Shown: piece by piece, positions 1 through 10,426 of the stretch | Layout of the letters: each line of letters begins with the position of its first letter | Numbering within the stretch: position 1 is the stretch's first letter | Assembly: GCF_001186125.1 (NCBI RefSeq) | Contig: NW_014040089.1 | Location: 37,622 to 70,122, forward strand | Reading direction: 5' to 3' | Source: Sphaeroforma arctica JP610 | Lineage: Eukaryota; Opisthokonta; Ichthyosporea; Ichthyophonida | DNA length: 32,501 bases | The notes under the pieces: generated by a model | What the model saw: the letters and a program-made list of their open reading frames with translations, nothing else | Told to the model about the DNA's origin: nothing | Databases searched by the model: none | Translations under genes and position numbers: made by a program

Positions 1-26
1 TATATATATATATATATATATATATG

Positions 27-57
<31 letters not shown>
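1..57. repeat. (TA)n microsatellite at the left end
   Basis: This is an almost uninterrupted run of TA dinucleotides with a single 'tgtta' interruption near position 25. A matching array closes the window on the right, so both ends probably mark where assembly stopped in simple repeats. Confidence 0.97.
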
Positions 58-59
<2 letters not shown>

Positions 60-1850
60 TGTGGGGCTCATGCTATCAATGTATTCCACCCTGAGTAGTT
101 CTTAGTAAGAGTGTGAAGTCTTGATAAGTGAACTCGGTCAGAAGTGCTGTACTGGACGGCGTGTCTACTCTATTTCTTTCTCACGTTCCTGGAAAGGACT
201 AGATTTTATCTACTAGTGACGGGTTTGTGAAAAAGATGACTTCCGGTCCTAGGATATATCCTCGTAGAGCACTTTGTCCACGCCCATCCGGTATATTGAA
301 CTCGGTTTTACATTGGATCCGTCCGCTGGACCCTTCTTTGGTTCATTCACCAAATCACAACTAGATTTCTTGCAATATGACACAATATCTCCCCTCAATG
401 CCTTACAAAAGTACGTCCCGACGGCAGATAAAATTCCTTCACATTCACGTCCTGTATTAAGGCGAACATTTAGGCATAAACGCATATATCGAATACAAAA
501 ACATTGAGCACACGCACCAGCCTTTGCTTCTTTATGGACGGTATTAACACTCGCCCTCCTAACACTCTCATGAGTGTCACCGATATTGTAGGCGCCCTCT
601 GAATGGCCAAATCTTTACCACTACAAGCTCAATCTCCCCTTCAGTCTAGGCAGCTCCCCACCCTTGAACGAAACTCTCGCTGCAGTCCTAGGCTAGTCTC
701 TGAGACAGGAAAAACTATTCTTCGCTCGCTCTGTGAAGAATTCGACATCACATCTCAGACCTCTGGCTCATTTGTTGACGTTGAGCTATCCTATCACTTC
801 GACTATGTCAGATTTCCCAAACCCTAGAGCCCTCTGCATATTTAGGGCCGTTCCACCACACACACTTTGGAGAACAAGAAAAATAACTTTTGGCCCTCGA
901 TTTGTTTGGGTTTGGTTAGGTTTGGATATTCGAATCTCAATTCCATCCCCTGGAGCGCATGTAGACAATCCATAGTATGCGTCAATCGTGAAGGTCAAGG
1001 ATACATAGTCAGCAGTCCCGAGCTGGATCGGGTTATGCCGTTTTTTAAATTGGATAGTTTATCTTGGATGGCAAGATATATCTTTTAACATCTGTTCCGT
1101 CTCAAAAAAAATACATAGGCCGAATCATATCGGTCCGTCAACCGTCATATAAAAGCAATCTTATGTCGAATGCAGTCCAAAAAGGAAAATTGACGAGGAA
1201 GAAATCAAAAATCGACCGAAAAGACGAAAAGATATATTGCGACTGGAGTAGGAAAAAGTGGACACGTTCAGCGTTCAGTGTTATTGAACAAACAATCATA
1301 ATAGCAAGAGAATGAGAGAAAATTCTATCGGAAAGTAAATTAGTTGGAATATGTCAATACGACATAGTAGGGTAACAGTCACAATCGCGCAACGTCACCG
1401 TGCGCCGTGCTGCAAATGTATCCATAAGAAACAGCTTATATAAAAATTCGTATACGAATTAAGTATAAATATTCATACATATATCAAGAATATTTAATCA
1501 AATTGATACAAGCGTACTGGGAAACTACACGAGACACCAAACTCGTGCTTCACACATCAAAGTTGTAAGGTGCTTCAGTGTATCTTTACGGAATTTATAA
1601 TAGAAAGTTCAGGTACGAATTCGTAGTCTATAGTATTATGTGTGACTGGGGGTCCCTCTGTTGTCCATGATCAGTGGCGAGATGCGCTTTCTATGAGTAG
1701 AGAAGAGTTGATAGTAGAGCTAAAAAGTTACAATTTAAGCTAGTCTGTAATAACCGGGCCTCCACATTAGACTCTATGTTATAAACGTACTCTTAAGCAG
1801 TACGTATACTAAAAAAGTACTCTTAATAGAACAAGGAACTTAAATTTCCT
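58..1850. other. No recognised gene
   Basis: I see no protein family in any frame. The open frames are short: the best are 77 codons on the plus strand at 274-507, 74 codons at 603-827 and 83 codons at 1064-1315, all without recognisable motifs. The first 1.3 kb is of mixed composition and could hold decayed coding sequence. From about 1320 onward it becomes AT-rich. Two short perfect palindromes lie here and are listed separately. Confidence 0.6.
1445..1460. repeat. 16-bp perfect palindrome
   Basis: The sequence aattcgtatacgaatt is its own reverse complement. A second palindrome, tacgaattcgta at 1614-1625, is built from the same acgaatt word about 165 bp away. Nothing nearby identifies a role; they may be chance products of AT-rich DNA or parts of a small transposable element. 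Confidence 0.6.
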
Positions 1851-1899
1851 AAATGGTTTTTAATGTATTTATTAATTAATACCTTTTCCATTCTACATA

Positions 1900-2490
1900 T
1901 CAGATGTTTGGATGAAGGCCATTAAAAGGCCCGATTAAAATGCCAAAGATAGGATTTGGAATAGTTTTAGTAATATAACTATATTTACTTTCCAACTTTA
2001 TTTATATCTGAATACCTCGGTAGCGAGATGGCTCAACCGAATATAGGTTTCTAGGGACTATTAACGTTATCTAGTTGATCCTCCGATCAGCCAACCAGAT
2101 GTGCCAGTCTGATGAAGGCTAAGTCGGTAATTCTTGATAAGTGGCAAGTTATTGGTTAAGACAATAGCTAAGGACATCAAGAGTATTTTTATTTTTATTT
2201 TTTATTTTCTAAAGATAGGATTTTATGAGTCTCTCAGATTCACCCCAACGAAACATACCATAATTTCTAATAGAGCGACAACGAAACACTAAATAAAATG
2301 CCTTCGGCGAGAACAGTACTGAGAGGATTATATATAGGCAATGTCTCAGACTCACAATCCCTCAGAGTATTGCTGTTTTCACGAGGCATACCTAACTTTA
2401 CCAAAAGACTCATTTCGTTTATTTACTTCGAATTTCACGATACTTAGACTTAACCTAAGCGTTTAATTACTCTAAGGCGTTAATATCGCC
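1900..2490 (+). mobile_element. Diverged solo LTR-like copy of the 4806-13785 element family
   Basis: Three short blocks match the LTR at 4806-5428 in the same order and at similar spacing. They are a gcgagat-ggct/agcc block at about 2022, a ccagatgtgcc block at about 2095, and a TATA-like gagaggattatatatagg block at about 2318 that corresponds to the gagcggaactataaag block at 5253. The intervening sequence is too diverged to align by eye, so both ends are approximate. No coding part of an element is attached, so a solo LTR or an old fragment is the likeliest reading. The gcgagat block could be chance, but three ordered blocks argue against that. Confidence 0.4.
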
Positions 2491-2519
2491 TTGATATACC
2501 GAATCTTCAGAAGGAAATG

Positions 2520-3690
2520 CAGCTTTTTTTAGATAATCTGCAATTCGTATATGCCCCCTCTTTTTCTTGGGCTGTGTACAGGTTTTCGATATCCTTCTAT
2601 CGAGTAGTGTCTGCAGGAATCAGTACAGTCCCATCCGTATCCAGAAGTGCTGGGTATTTGACCTCCTTCCTATGTGCCAGTCGCCAACAATTGCGGAAGT
2701 TCTTGTATTCGTAAACATAGCAGAAGGCCAAATGAGTGCGGACCTTGCTATTCGGTATGTGTATATTTTTAGATAATCGCTCGTCATAGGCCTTTTGAGA
2801 CCATGCATGCATATCTTGTTCTGATATTTGTAAATCAGAATTATACTTAACACTCAATCTTGCAAAAGTACTCCGGTTTGTCGCATGTGCATCTGTTCTA
2901 ACCAGAATTGGACTGCCGCCCATTTTTATACACTATCGCAACCCTCGCTCCACAATGTTGACGTAATACTTTGCATCCGATGAGGCTGTTGGTATTGCGA
3001 GTAGGGTGTTGTTTTGGTCATTCATCACACCGGACATAGTCACACAACAAATGTGTGTGGCCGGTTGTGATGGTCGATTGTGTGCAAATCCTAGAATCTG
3101 GCCATTTTGTATTGAAGCATACATATACTTTCGATGTCATCAACATGTATGTATCTGAGAGAGTCTATCAGTCTTGTTTGATCTTCTCCAAATTGCTTTA
3201 TGAACCATGTGCTCAAACCCCCATTGTCTGTTCGTAGTTTGAACAATCTGTTGAGTACTTCTGTATGTGCGCTTTCTTAACCTAAACTGTAGATGGAGTC
3301 GACAGGTAGTGTAGTGGCAATGTATTGATCACTACTCGGCAATTAAATTTGTTTGTTGTCCGTGCGAATGAATTTGTAAGCGCCTGGTGCGCTACTATAT
3401 ATATGTTGACCAAACATCATGGTCCTCCCTTGATACCTGCAGCCTCTTGACTGCGTGTTCGCTATACGAGTTTATTCTGCTAAGAACTGCAAGTTAGGAA
3501 TATAGTCTCGACTAACATGTGCACTAGTAAGACAGTATTGTACAGATCCTGCATGCACACTACCTTCGTTCACGCCATCATAATCCGCCGATAACTTCGC
3601 AAGAGATTCTGCATAGCTCTCTAGCTGATTGGCAATTTGTTTCAGGTCAAGTTGCAGGGTCGAATAGGTCATACGATATATGTATTGTAT
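2520..3690 (-). pseudogene. Unrecognised decayed coding stretch, minus strand
   Basis: On the minus strand there are long open segments at 3672-3472, 3124-2933 and 2923-2597, and the sequence between them also reads as plausible coding sequence in a consistent direction. Composition is protein-like (for example NQLESYAESLAKLSADYD in the first segment and LFKLRTDNGG around 3235). I do not recognise the family. The RTDNGG word recalls retroelement integrases, but the rest does not follow that fold. It lies between a diverged LTR and the THAP relic and could be part of an old mobile element. It is broken, with several breaks. Confidence 0.35.
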
Positions 3691-3919
3691 TTAATAAAGC
3701 TGTAAACTCTGAAAAACTACGGACTCATCGTATATACTTATTACTACGTTCATACACAATAGTTGTAGTGTATAGAGGCGAGTCTGAGATATTCACCAGT
3801 GATCCTACGGATTTGTGACGATACACACAGACTGATAGGTCCTGTTTCACGAGTATTGCGTATGTGACAGATATTGGAACTGGAGAAGCTGCAATTCTTA
3901 ATTGAATAACCTTGTAAAA

Positions 3920-4466
3920 TTACATGTCATTTCTCTCATCTGCCTTCCATTCAGCATGCTCATCGATCAGCACATCACGTAATTCTTTGACATCGCGTAC
4001 CAAATCTTCCTCTCTCTCTCGCGCTCGAATTTATTCTTCGGTCATTAACATAATTGTTTCTTGATTTCTCTGTCTCTTGGCTCGAGCTATGTTACGATTA
4101 TGACGTTCATGGTCGATGGCTAAACTTCGTACATGTGTGCTCTTCGGGAATTGCAGTGATGGAACTGCATTCTGCTTTAGCCTGTGCTTTGGATTGGGAT
4201 TGAATCCTCTTTTTCTGTTGGCGTGTTTGATAAAGTCTTCTTCCGTTAGCAAGTGGAAGTCTTCATCCCTAAAGTGATTGCTACAGTAGTATCTCGGAAC
4301 ACAAGTACCTTTCGACGATACTGTAGTGAAATAATCCTTTGGCCAAAGCACTGGATAGGCGTGCGTCCACTGGTAGAACAAAGTCGTCATTCGGCGGGAA
4401 TCGATAAGTATAGGTATGGTCAAACCCAGTTCCTGAGCAGCAACCATCCACGACACAGTTAACCAT
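3920..4466 (-). pseudogene. THAP zinc-finger protein relic (host THAP gene or P-element-type transposase N-terminus)
   Basis: The product is a THAP-type (C2CH) DNA-binding domain of about 90 residues followed by a basic and coiled-coil tail, about 180 codons in all. The start ATG at 4466-4464 reads MVNCVVDGCC, giving the first two zinc cysteines (C4 and C9), and has a good Kozak context (A at -3, G at +4). Then follow the FPPND turn, the conserved tryptophan in FYQWTHAY, the CSNHF motif supplying the last Cys and His, and RLKQNAVPSL, the diagnostic AVPS block. Downstream are a basic stretch (RNIARAKRQRNQE) and an acidic helix (LVRDVKELRDVLIDEHAEW). The reading frame shifts by one base near 4385, inside the domain just after FPPND, and there is an in-frame TAA near 4031. 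The frame otherwise ends with TAA at 3922-3920. No transposase catalytic part is visible. Confidence 0.75.
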
Positions 4467-4741
4467 CTTGAAAGCTCACAAAAGTGACGGATATGTATGC
4501 ACAAAGTAACCTCATACTACCGTATTAGCATGTTTTGTGTGTTAGTGTGTTTCTTTGAACAAAGACATAATTTTTTCATAACACAAGGTGATTTTACCCA
4601 ATGAACCATAATTTTTTTTTAAATATTATATTTTAATTGGTTGAATATTTTTAGATTTTCATGAAAAATCGACTAATCATAATACAAGCAACTTGGGCAT
4701 GTATCCAAATGTACCAAGCAAAAGAGTCAGCCGGCCTGTCC

Positions 4742-4759
4742 AACGGACGTTAGTCCGTT
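4742..4759. repeat. Perfect 7-bp hairpin
   Basis: Arms aacggac and gtccgtt flank the loop gtta. It lies about 45 bp before the 5' LTR of the Ty3-type element. No poly-T tract follows on either strand, so there is no reason to call it a terminator. Confidence 0.6.
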
Positions 4760-4805
4760 CAGCCATATTTTCTTTCTTCTCTCTCCAGAGGGTCATGTAT
4801 TGAGA

Positions 4806-5428
4806 TGATGGTTTTTCTATAATGATATGTGTTACATCGTACTATTGGAATATAATAGTTGGGAGTGTCTCGGGTGAAATTGACACTTGACGACACATGT
4901 TACATTACCGAATACTTTCAGCGCGAGATAGCCCACTGAAAAATGGGGTATGAAAAAAAAAATCCCCTCTAGCCAGCCGACTAGATGTGCCCTTCTATGC
5001 CTTCAATGGGATGGAGAGCTAGGTACCATGTGATGGGGTATAGGTGCAGACATTTAACTATACCAACATGGTGTTTTCGATTTCTTTTAATTTTCTTAAG
5101 TTGGACATAAGAGTTATTTTATTAGTAATTTCGATTGGAAGATTGTTTCGAAGCATGAAATGACATGGAATGAAATATCATGCAACCAATGAAATGAAAT
5201 CTGATCTTAGTTACTGACATCAATAAATCTAGACCGAAGTATTGAGTGATTAGAGCGGAACTATAAAGACAACAGTCTTAGTCTTAAATCCCCTAATCTT
5301 TTAGCTCAATACCAAGGGCTGAAGCTAAACTTAAAAAATTACATTGTGCAAATTTACCTCTAAATCGTGCTTTCTTTTACGTTAACTTATTGTCATCGAT
5401 AGTCAGCCTGGTTATTCTGACTTTTACA
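4806..5428 (+). repeat. 5' LTR of the Ty3/gypsy-type element
   Basis: This 623-bp copy matches 13171-13785 along its full length, starts TGATGGTTTTTC and ends CTGACTTTTACA (TG...CA). It includes a TATA-like gcggaactataaagac at about 5255, followed by a gtcttagtcttaaat region that could hold transcription initiation. A few bases of similarity continue upstream (attgaga against attaaga), so the true 5' edge could lie up to 10 bp earlier. Confidence 0.9.
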
Positions 5429-5459
5429 TATATTTTAAGTTTATACCGCAATCGGGACA

Positions 5460-7338
5460 ATGACGAAGCGTAAAGGAAAAGCGAAGGCATCTAAGAGCCA
5501 GCCGACGGTCACGCCTCTTGAACACTTATGGACGCCTGATCCACAAGCGGATGACAATGTGGCAATTATGATGGCACACGCCCTACCCAAAGATGTCTTT
5601 GACGATGTGACGATGGGTAAACCACTCAAGTCTAAGAAGTCAAAGAAAATTAAGGAGAAGAAGGGCGAAAAGGTCCCAAGATGGATTCGTCGGAAGACCC
5701 GCCAAAGCAACCGGAACAGCCGGAATCAAAACCGGAGAGCCCAACGCCACAAGGTCAAGAGGCTCCGCATTCCAGGAATACATGGATCGGAAGAAAACCG
5801 GCAAAGAAAATTCACGGTGGGAGAGAAGTCGAAGTTCTTGCGGTGCATGAACCAAAGATTACATGCGCGACTTACAGAAGTTGGCATCCGCATTCCAAGT
5901 ATACAAGGATCGGAAGAAAACCGGCAAAAAAAATCAAGGTGGAAGAGAAGTCGAAGAGTTCTTGCGATGACGAGAGTCGAACATCGCCGGAATTTGAAGA
6001 ACCAGACTCGTCGGGATCAGACTATCAACCGCCGACTGGCAAGCGTACGAAGTCATTGACGATGACGACGTTGATGACTACGCGCAAGAAGGACAGAAGG
6101 ATGACGGTGACTATGAAGATGATCAGTGATTGCTTGGAATGAGGGAGACGGACACACCAGTCGATGAGATATCGAAGAGTGACAAGAAGATTGCTGATTT
6201 CACGGCTCGGATGCTGAACGCAGAAGAAGAGGCGATGCTAGCGATGGATCAAGAGACGATAGAGCAAGCCAGCTTAAGAATGACAATGGCGAGGCATTTC
6301 CAATCCAAGATCGAGACGGTGGGCAGTAAGAAAATTGTCAAGGATATAGGTAAGTTACCCACTACCTATCGTCCAGATCGAAAAGACCGTAAGGACCCTA
6401 TCGATATGAGTAACTTAGCGTTATTGTCGAGATCTTTGAAGGAATTTTGTCAAATCATGCTAATTGCATATTTACATAAGAACCTATGCTTCGAGGCTGC
6501 GCAACAGAGTTTCAAGCCGTCATCTTATAAGTATAATAAGTTGGAGAAGGCAAAGGCTGCTGTAACTGAAACAAAGCTGAAAACGTGGAAGGAGCAGAGC
6601 GAGATGATTGTCAATCTGTTCTCAACAGACCCCAGGCCGGAATTGCTGGTATCCATTATGGTACCACCGGACGAAGGAACACCAGTGTCACATTACCTTT
6701 TGGAATTGGACACCCATATATCACGTGCTCAGACACAAAAAATGTCAGTAGACAAGCTGAGCATGTGCGTGTTGTGGGTGCAAACGATCTTTTGGTCGTC
6801 TCTTCATCGAAAAGATCAAAAGGTGCTGTACACCGACATGCATCAATCGTATCCAGACAAGGTACGTGAGATTTCAATTGAAAGACCAACATATGGTATT
6901 ATGAAACTCGCAGACCAGACGTTTTCAAAACGGCCATGTTCTGTGGTGAAGTTCATACCGCCTAGTAAGAAGGCGGTGCCCAACCCGAATGGAGGGCTGA
7001 GTAGTGGTCGAGACTCACATGCGGGGACGGGAAACCAGAAAGGGAACAAGGGTGGAGACAGAATTGGCCAGAAGAATAGGCACGGGCAAGGTGCTGATGG
7101 TCAAAATAACAATGTCAACACCAAGGGGACCTTAGGAAACAAATCCAATCAGGCAGCCGAGCCTCCTAAACCAAAGTATAAAGAGGTCAAGGAGTGTGTT
7201 GAGACGGATTCCGGTTGGCGCATGACCCAACATGAGCCGAATGGACGCTGTAATGGCAGGCACGCAGAGAAATGTAAACATTATATTGCGAAGTGTGCAG
7301 AATGCGCTTGGACTGGAGGTTACCACAAACACATGTGA
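5460..7338 (+). pseudogene. gag region of the Ty3/gypsy-type element
   Basis: The structural polyprotein region starts with ATG at 5460, directly after the 5' LTR. The N-terminal part (to about 6130) is very basic and then acidic, with an internal 123-bp repeat. The main part (6130-7338, about 400 codons) is helix-rich and carries IGKLPTTYRPDRKDRKDPID, a segment conserved in the inverted relic at 15353-15628. The C-terminus has a cysteine/histidine cluster (CNGRHAEKCKHYIAKCAECAW) that resembles a nucleic-acid-binding knuckle but not the standard CX2CX4HX4C spacing, preceded by a Gly/Asn/Gln-rich linker. Capsid function is inferred from position, not from a recognised fold. Confidence 0.75.
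5765..5977 (+). repeat. 123-bp tandem repeat inside gag, two units
   Basis: The block beginning ccgcattcca occurs at 5765 and again at 5888, an offset of 123 bp (41 codons), so a reading frame would be kept. Each unit contains atcggaagaaaaccggcaaa and a gagaagtcgaag block. It encodes a Lys/Arg-rich patch, so the duplication doubles a basic, probably nucleic-acid-contacting segment. Confidence 0.75.
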
Positions 7339-7380
7339 AGGGTGCAACCGAAGGTAGAAGTTAAGTGACAATCTTACCGG

Positions 7381-7871
7381 ATCTTGGCACTGAAACAAAA
7401 GAATGCACTGCAAGATAAGCGCGTCATTCCAGATGTACAAGCTAATGGGCATGAAATAAAAGCGTTGTTGGATCCGGGCTCGCAAATCTCATGTATATCA
7501 TCGAGATTCTGTAAGATAACTGATGTATCTCAGCTGAGGAAAGGGAGATTACATGTCGTGACATGGCCATAGATTTGAGGTTTACCCTCGCTGATCAACG
7601 GACAACAGTTACAAAGGCAGTCGTCTGTAACATTTTGCCAGACTATGATATAACAGTGGGGATGGGAGATTTGTTATCGTTAGGTATAACGATTACCGGT
7701 TTACCGACGAACACAGACCCACAGAAGGATCAGTCAGATGATAGTCTGCTGAAGCCTGTATACAAGCCTTCAAAGACTGTGAAAAAGATGACACCTCAAT
7801 TCACGGAGAAACTCAAGGATCTTATCTTCGAGAATAACAAGATTAAGATCACCGACTGGGCGCAGTTCTAA
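7381..7871 (+). pseudogene. Aspartic protease region of the Ty3/gypsy-type element
   Basis: The residues around 7440-7500 read ALLDPGSQISCIS, matching the retropepsin active-site block L(L/I)D(T/S)G(S/A), where the aspartate is catalytic. The later part, around 7640-7700, reads ILPDYDITVGMGDLLSLG, the usual second block (LPDYDVILGMDWL-like) that closes the fold. Retropepsins of this family cleave the gag-pol polyprotein. The region lies between gag and RT, as expected. Confidence 0.75.
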
Positions 7872-7886
7872 TTTCACAATGGATAC

Positions 7887-8741
7887 GTGAGCTTAGACTT
7901 GACAAAAGTTGACTTTTCAAAGTTGAAATGTCCAACGCGAAACTACGTAGCGTGGCGCCACGAACAGGTAGTTCGAGAACAAGTGAAGGCATGGTTGGAA
8001 GACGGGGTAATTGCAGTCAACTATGAACCGACTCCAGTCAACCTTGCACTCTTGGCTGTAGACCAGTTTAACTCAGATGGCACGTAAAAGCAGATTCGTG
8101 TGTTTGATATGAGTCCTATAAATGCTCTTATACCTACACACAATTTTCACCTACCGAGAATTAATGAATTGTTGAGAAGAATGGAAGGAGCGAAGATATT
8201 TTTTACCATCGATTTGAAGCAAGGCTACCACCAAATGAAGTTATACAAACCACATAGGAAGTATTTCACCTTCACATGGGATGGACAGCAGTATTCATTC
8301 AAGGGAGCACCATGTGGTTTACATATGTTGCCAACCTTCTTTCATCAGATCATGCAGGACCTGTTTAGGAACATGGATAATGTACCGATATATATCGATG
8401 ACATTGTGGTGTTAACCAAGACCAAAGAGGAGCATGACAGAGTAGTGCAAGAAGTATTGGCAAGGCTAAACAAACACAAGTTCAAGATCAACAGCAAGAA
8501 ATGTCAGTTTGGTGTAAACGAGATACAGCTGTTGGGTTACCGAGTTTCCGGGGAGGGTATTATGATCGACCCCGGAAAGGTCGAACACTTTCTGGATTGG
8601 AGAACCCCCACTACAGGCAAGGACGTTAATAGCATGTGCGGATTCGTCAACTTCCTGTCAGATGGAGTTCCACACCTGGCAAGCTACCTTAAGCCTTTCG
8701 AACACTTACGATGTCAAAAGGGTAAATTGGGACCGTTATAG
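7887..8741 (+). pseudogene. Reverse transcriptase region of the Ty3/gypsy-type element
   Basis: This is the clearest part of the element. An N-terminal fingers segment (WRHEQVVREQVKAWLEDGVI) leads into the palm: motif A is FFTIDLKQGYHQM (about 8199-8237), motif B is APCGLHMLPTFFHQIM (about 8307-8355), and motif C is YIDDIVVL (about 8388-8412), which holds the two catalytic aspartates. KCQFGVNEIQLLGYRVSGEG follows, typical of motifs D and E in Ty3/gypsy RTs. The thumb runs on toward 8741. The order and the YIDD box place it in Ty3/gypsy rather than copia or LINE RTs. Confidence 0.93.
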
Positions 8742-9810
8742 ACCAAAGAATGTGATGATGCCTTTAAGCAGCTCAAAACAGTAGTTCAGCAAGTTCCAGT
8801 AGTCCAGCCGCCGAAAGAAGGAATACCATTCATGATGGCTACAGACGCATCCGACATGGCGTTAGGAAGCGTTCTGTATCAAAAGATTGACAGGAAACCG
8901 AGATACGTGCAGTTCTTTAGCAGGGCTATGAACTCGTCAAATATCAACTACCCGACGGTGCAACAGGAGCTATTTGTAAACTTAGATGGATATTTCTATG
9001 TTTAAATTATGATATATAAACTAAGATACAATTTAAGTCAGTTAGGATTTAGCAGTGGTAGCTTGTGTAAGAATGATCGGGACTGCCTCTTGGTAAGAGC
9101 CTTAATATCTTCGATCACACAGGACGTATCTATAGCTGTTCTTTATTGAATAGTTTTCACTAGAAGTACTAAGTGTTCATGACCGCATGTCCAATTCGTA
9201 GATAGACATAAGAACGTAAGTCAAGTTAATACATTAGTTAATATAATAAAGTTCCATCTGAAGAAAAGTATAAAAAAGAAAAAGACTTATTGGATTTTGG
9301 AGATTGGCGGGAAGACCAAAACCTATAAGTAGTAGTTCAGAGGTTATAAAATTTAGTTTATAATATCCTACATCTACTATCGTCTCAAATAGGTCCAAGC
9401 AAATGAGTCATGCCAAATACTCAGGCTATTGGAGCCATCAAAGTGAATTTAGAACACTTTGGAAATATTGGAAAAAAACTTGTATTAAATTATTTTAAAT
9501 ACAAATAAAAACCAATGTGTTATCTCATTTGATCTTGATATTTAGACTGACCGGAGGCCGTATTTCTACATATTGGCTATTGTGACTGCACTCACTCATT
9601 TTAAGGACTATCTCTACGGTACACCTTTCAATGTACTGTGCGATCAGAAATTGTTGTAGCATCTAAAGGACATGAAACCCAACTCACAATTAGTCAGTCG
9701 ATGGCACGACACGATCGCGAAATTTTCATTTAGCATAACACATATATCAGGGATATATAATCACTTACCGGATATGCTGTCACGCTTTGTACCGGACTTC
9801 AACAAGATGG
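8742..9810 (+). pseudogene. RNase H region, split by a 596-bp insertion
   Basis: The left part (8742-8974) reads FKQLKTVVQQVPVV and then MATDASDMALGSVLYQ, the RNase H block with the first catalytic aspartate, then FFSRAMNSS and NYPTVQQEL with the conserved glutamate. The right part resumes at about 9575 with AIVTALTHFKDYL and the CDQK block, and ends near LVSRWHDTIAKFSFSITHI and LPDMLSRF, the standard end of Ty3/gypsy RNase H. The intervening sequence has no coding similarity and is a separate insertion. Confidence 0.85.
8975..9570. mobile_element. 596-bp LTR-sized insertion in RNase H, TG...CA ends, 4-bp target duplication
   Basis: The insert begins TGTAAACTTAGATGG, ends GTATTTCTACA, and is flanked on both sides by tatt (8971-8974 and 9571-9574). 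It is AT-rich, has no coding capacity and interrupts a conserved protein block cleanly. TG...CA ends, length and the short target duplication all fit a solo LTR. Orientation is uncertain: read on the minus strand it ends CTAAGTTTACA, like the CTGACTTTTACA end of the host element's LTR, which mildly favours minus. I see no internal sequence similarity to that LTR. Confidence 0.75.
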
Positions 9811-10426
9811 TCCGAGAACTACTAGCTACGGATTGGATGGCCAATCTGAGGTGGTTTAATATTGCAGACAACATAAATGGTCCACATATGTTTGCAGCAC
9901 ATCGTAATGCGCAACTGCCGCGATACCGAACTCTGGAACATCCAGACGGTGATGGGTTTCAAATCGACTTATCAGATGAGAACGCATGGGCGAATCCACC
10001 GCGGTTGTTGATACCACAATTGTTAAATTATGTTGTCCCATAAGACATTCAGATAAATGGCTCCCGCAGTTGATATCAATGATACAATATGGGCCCATAT
10101 ATATGTGGATAGAGAGGTAGATACTTTCCTCTACCCGGGTACCCGTGCAGTCCAGATGACTCCATTGCGACATAGGTTCAGTTGGAACATCCAAATGGAC
10201 ACTGTCCGAGACCTTCAAACATGAGGTTGAAGAATCCAAGATCCAACTCTTGACACCTAAGTCTCAATGAGAGGCTGGGACGACACATGCACCTGCAGTA
10301 TGCGTCACCGAGATACCATTTGATCCTACAGAAACAAAGAGGAACTCATCACTAGCGAAAGCAATCTAGAAGATACGGTCTGATAGAGCAACTGCATACG
10401 AAACCGAGACAAGGTTACTCAAGCAG
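9811..10426 (+). other. Linker between RNase H and integrase
   Basis: The reading continues past LSRFVPDFNKMVRELL to an open stretch ending at 10043 (for example ENAWANPPRLLIPQLLNYVV). The next 380 bp has no recognisable domain on either strand. It occupies the place of the RNase H-integrase connector in Ty3/gypsy polyproteins. Confidence 0.5.

Noticed and set aside
1-57. The terminal (TA)n arrays as origin or centromere signals
   Set aside because: Simple dinucleotide repeats at both ends are better explained as natural assembly break points.
2015-2110. A tRNA-like start (gcgagatggctcaacc)
   Set aside because: No acceptor stem partner, anticodon arm or T-loop sequence follows. The block is better explained by its match to the LTR at about 4922.
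3100-3260. The RTDNGG word as proof of an integrase
   Set aside because: The residues before and after do not follow an integrase core, and no zinc-binding module or second aspartate block lies at the expected distance.
9856-10239. A 127-codon minus-strand open frame
   Set aside because: It is antisense to the RNase H-integrase linker of the retroelement and shows no motif.
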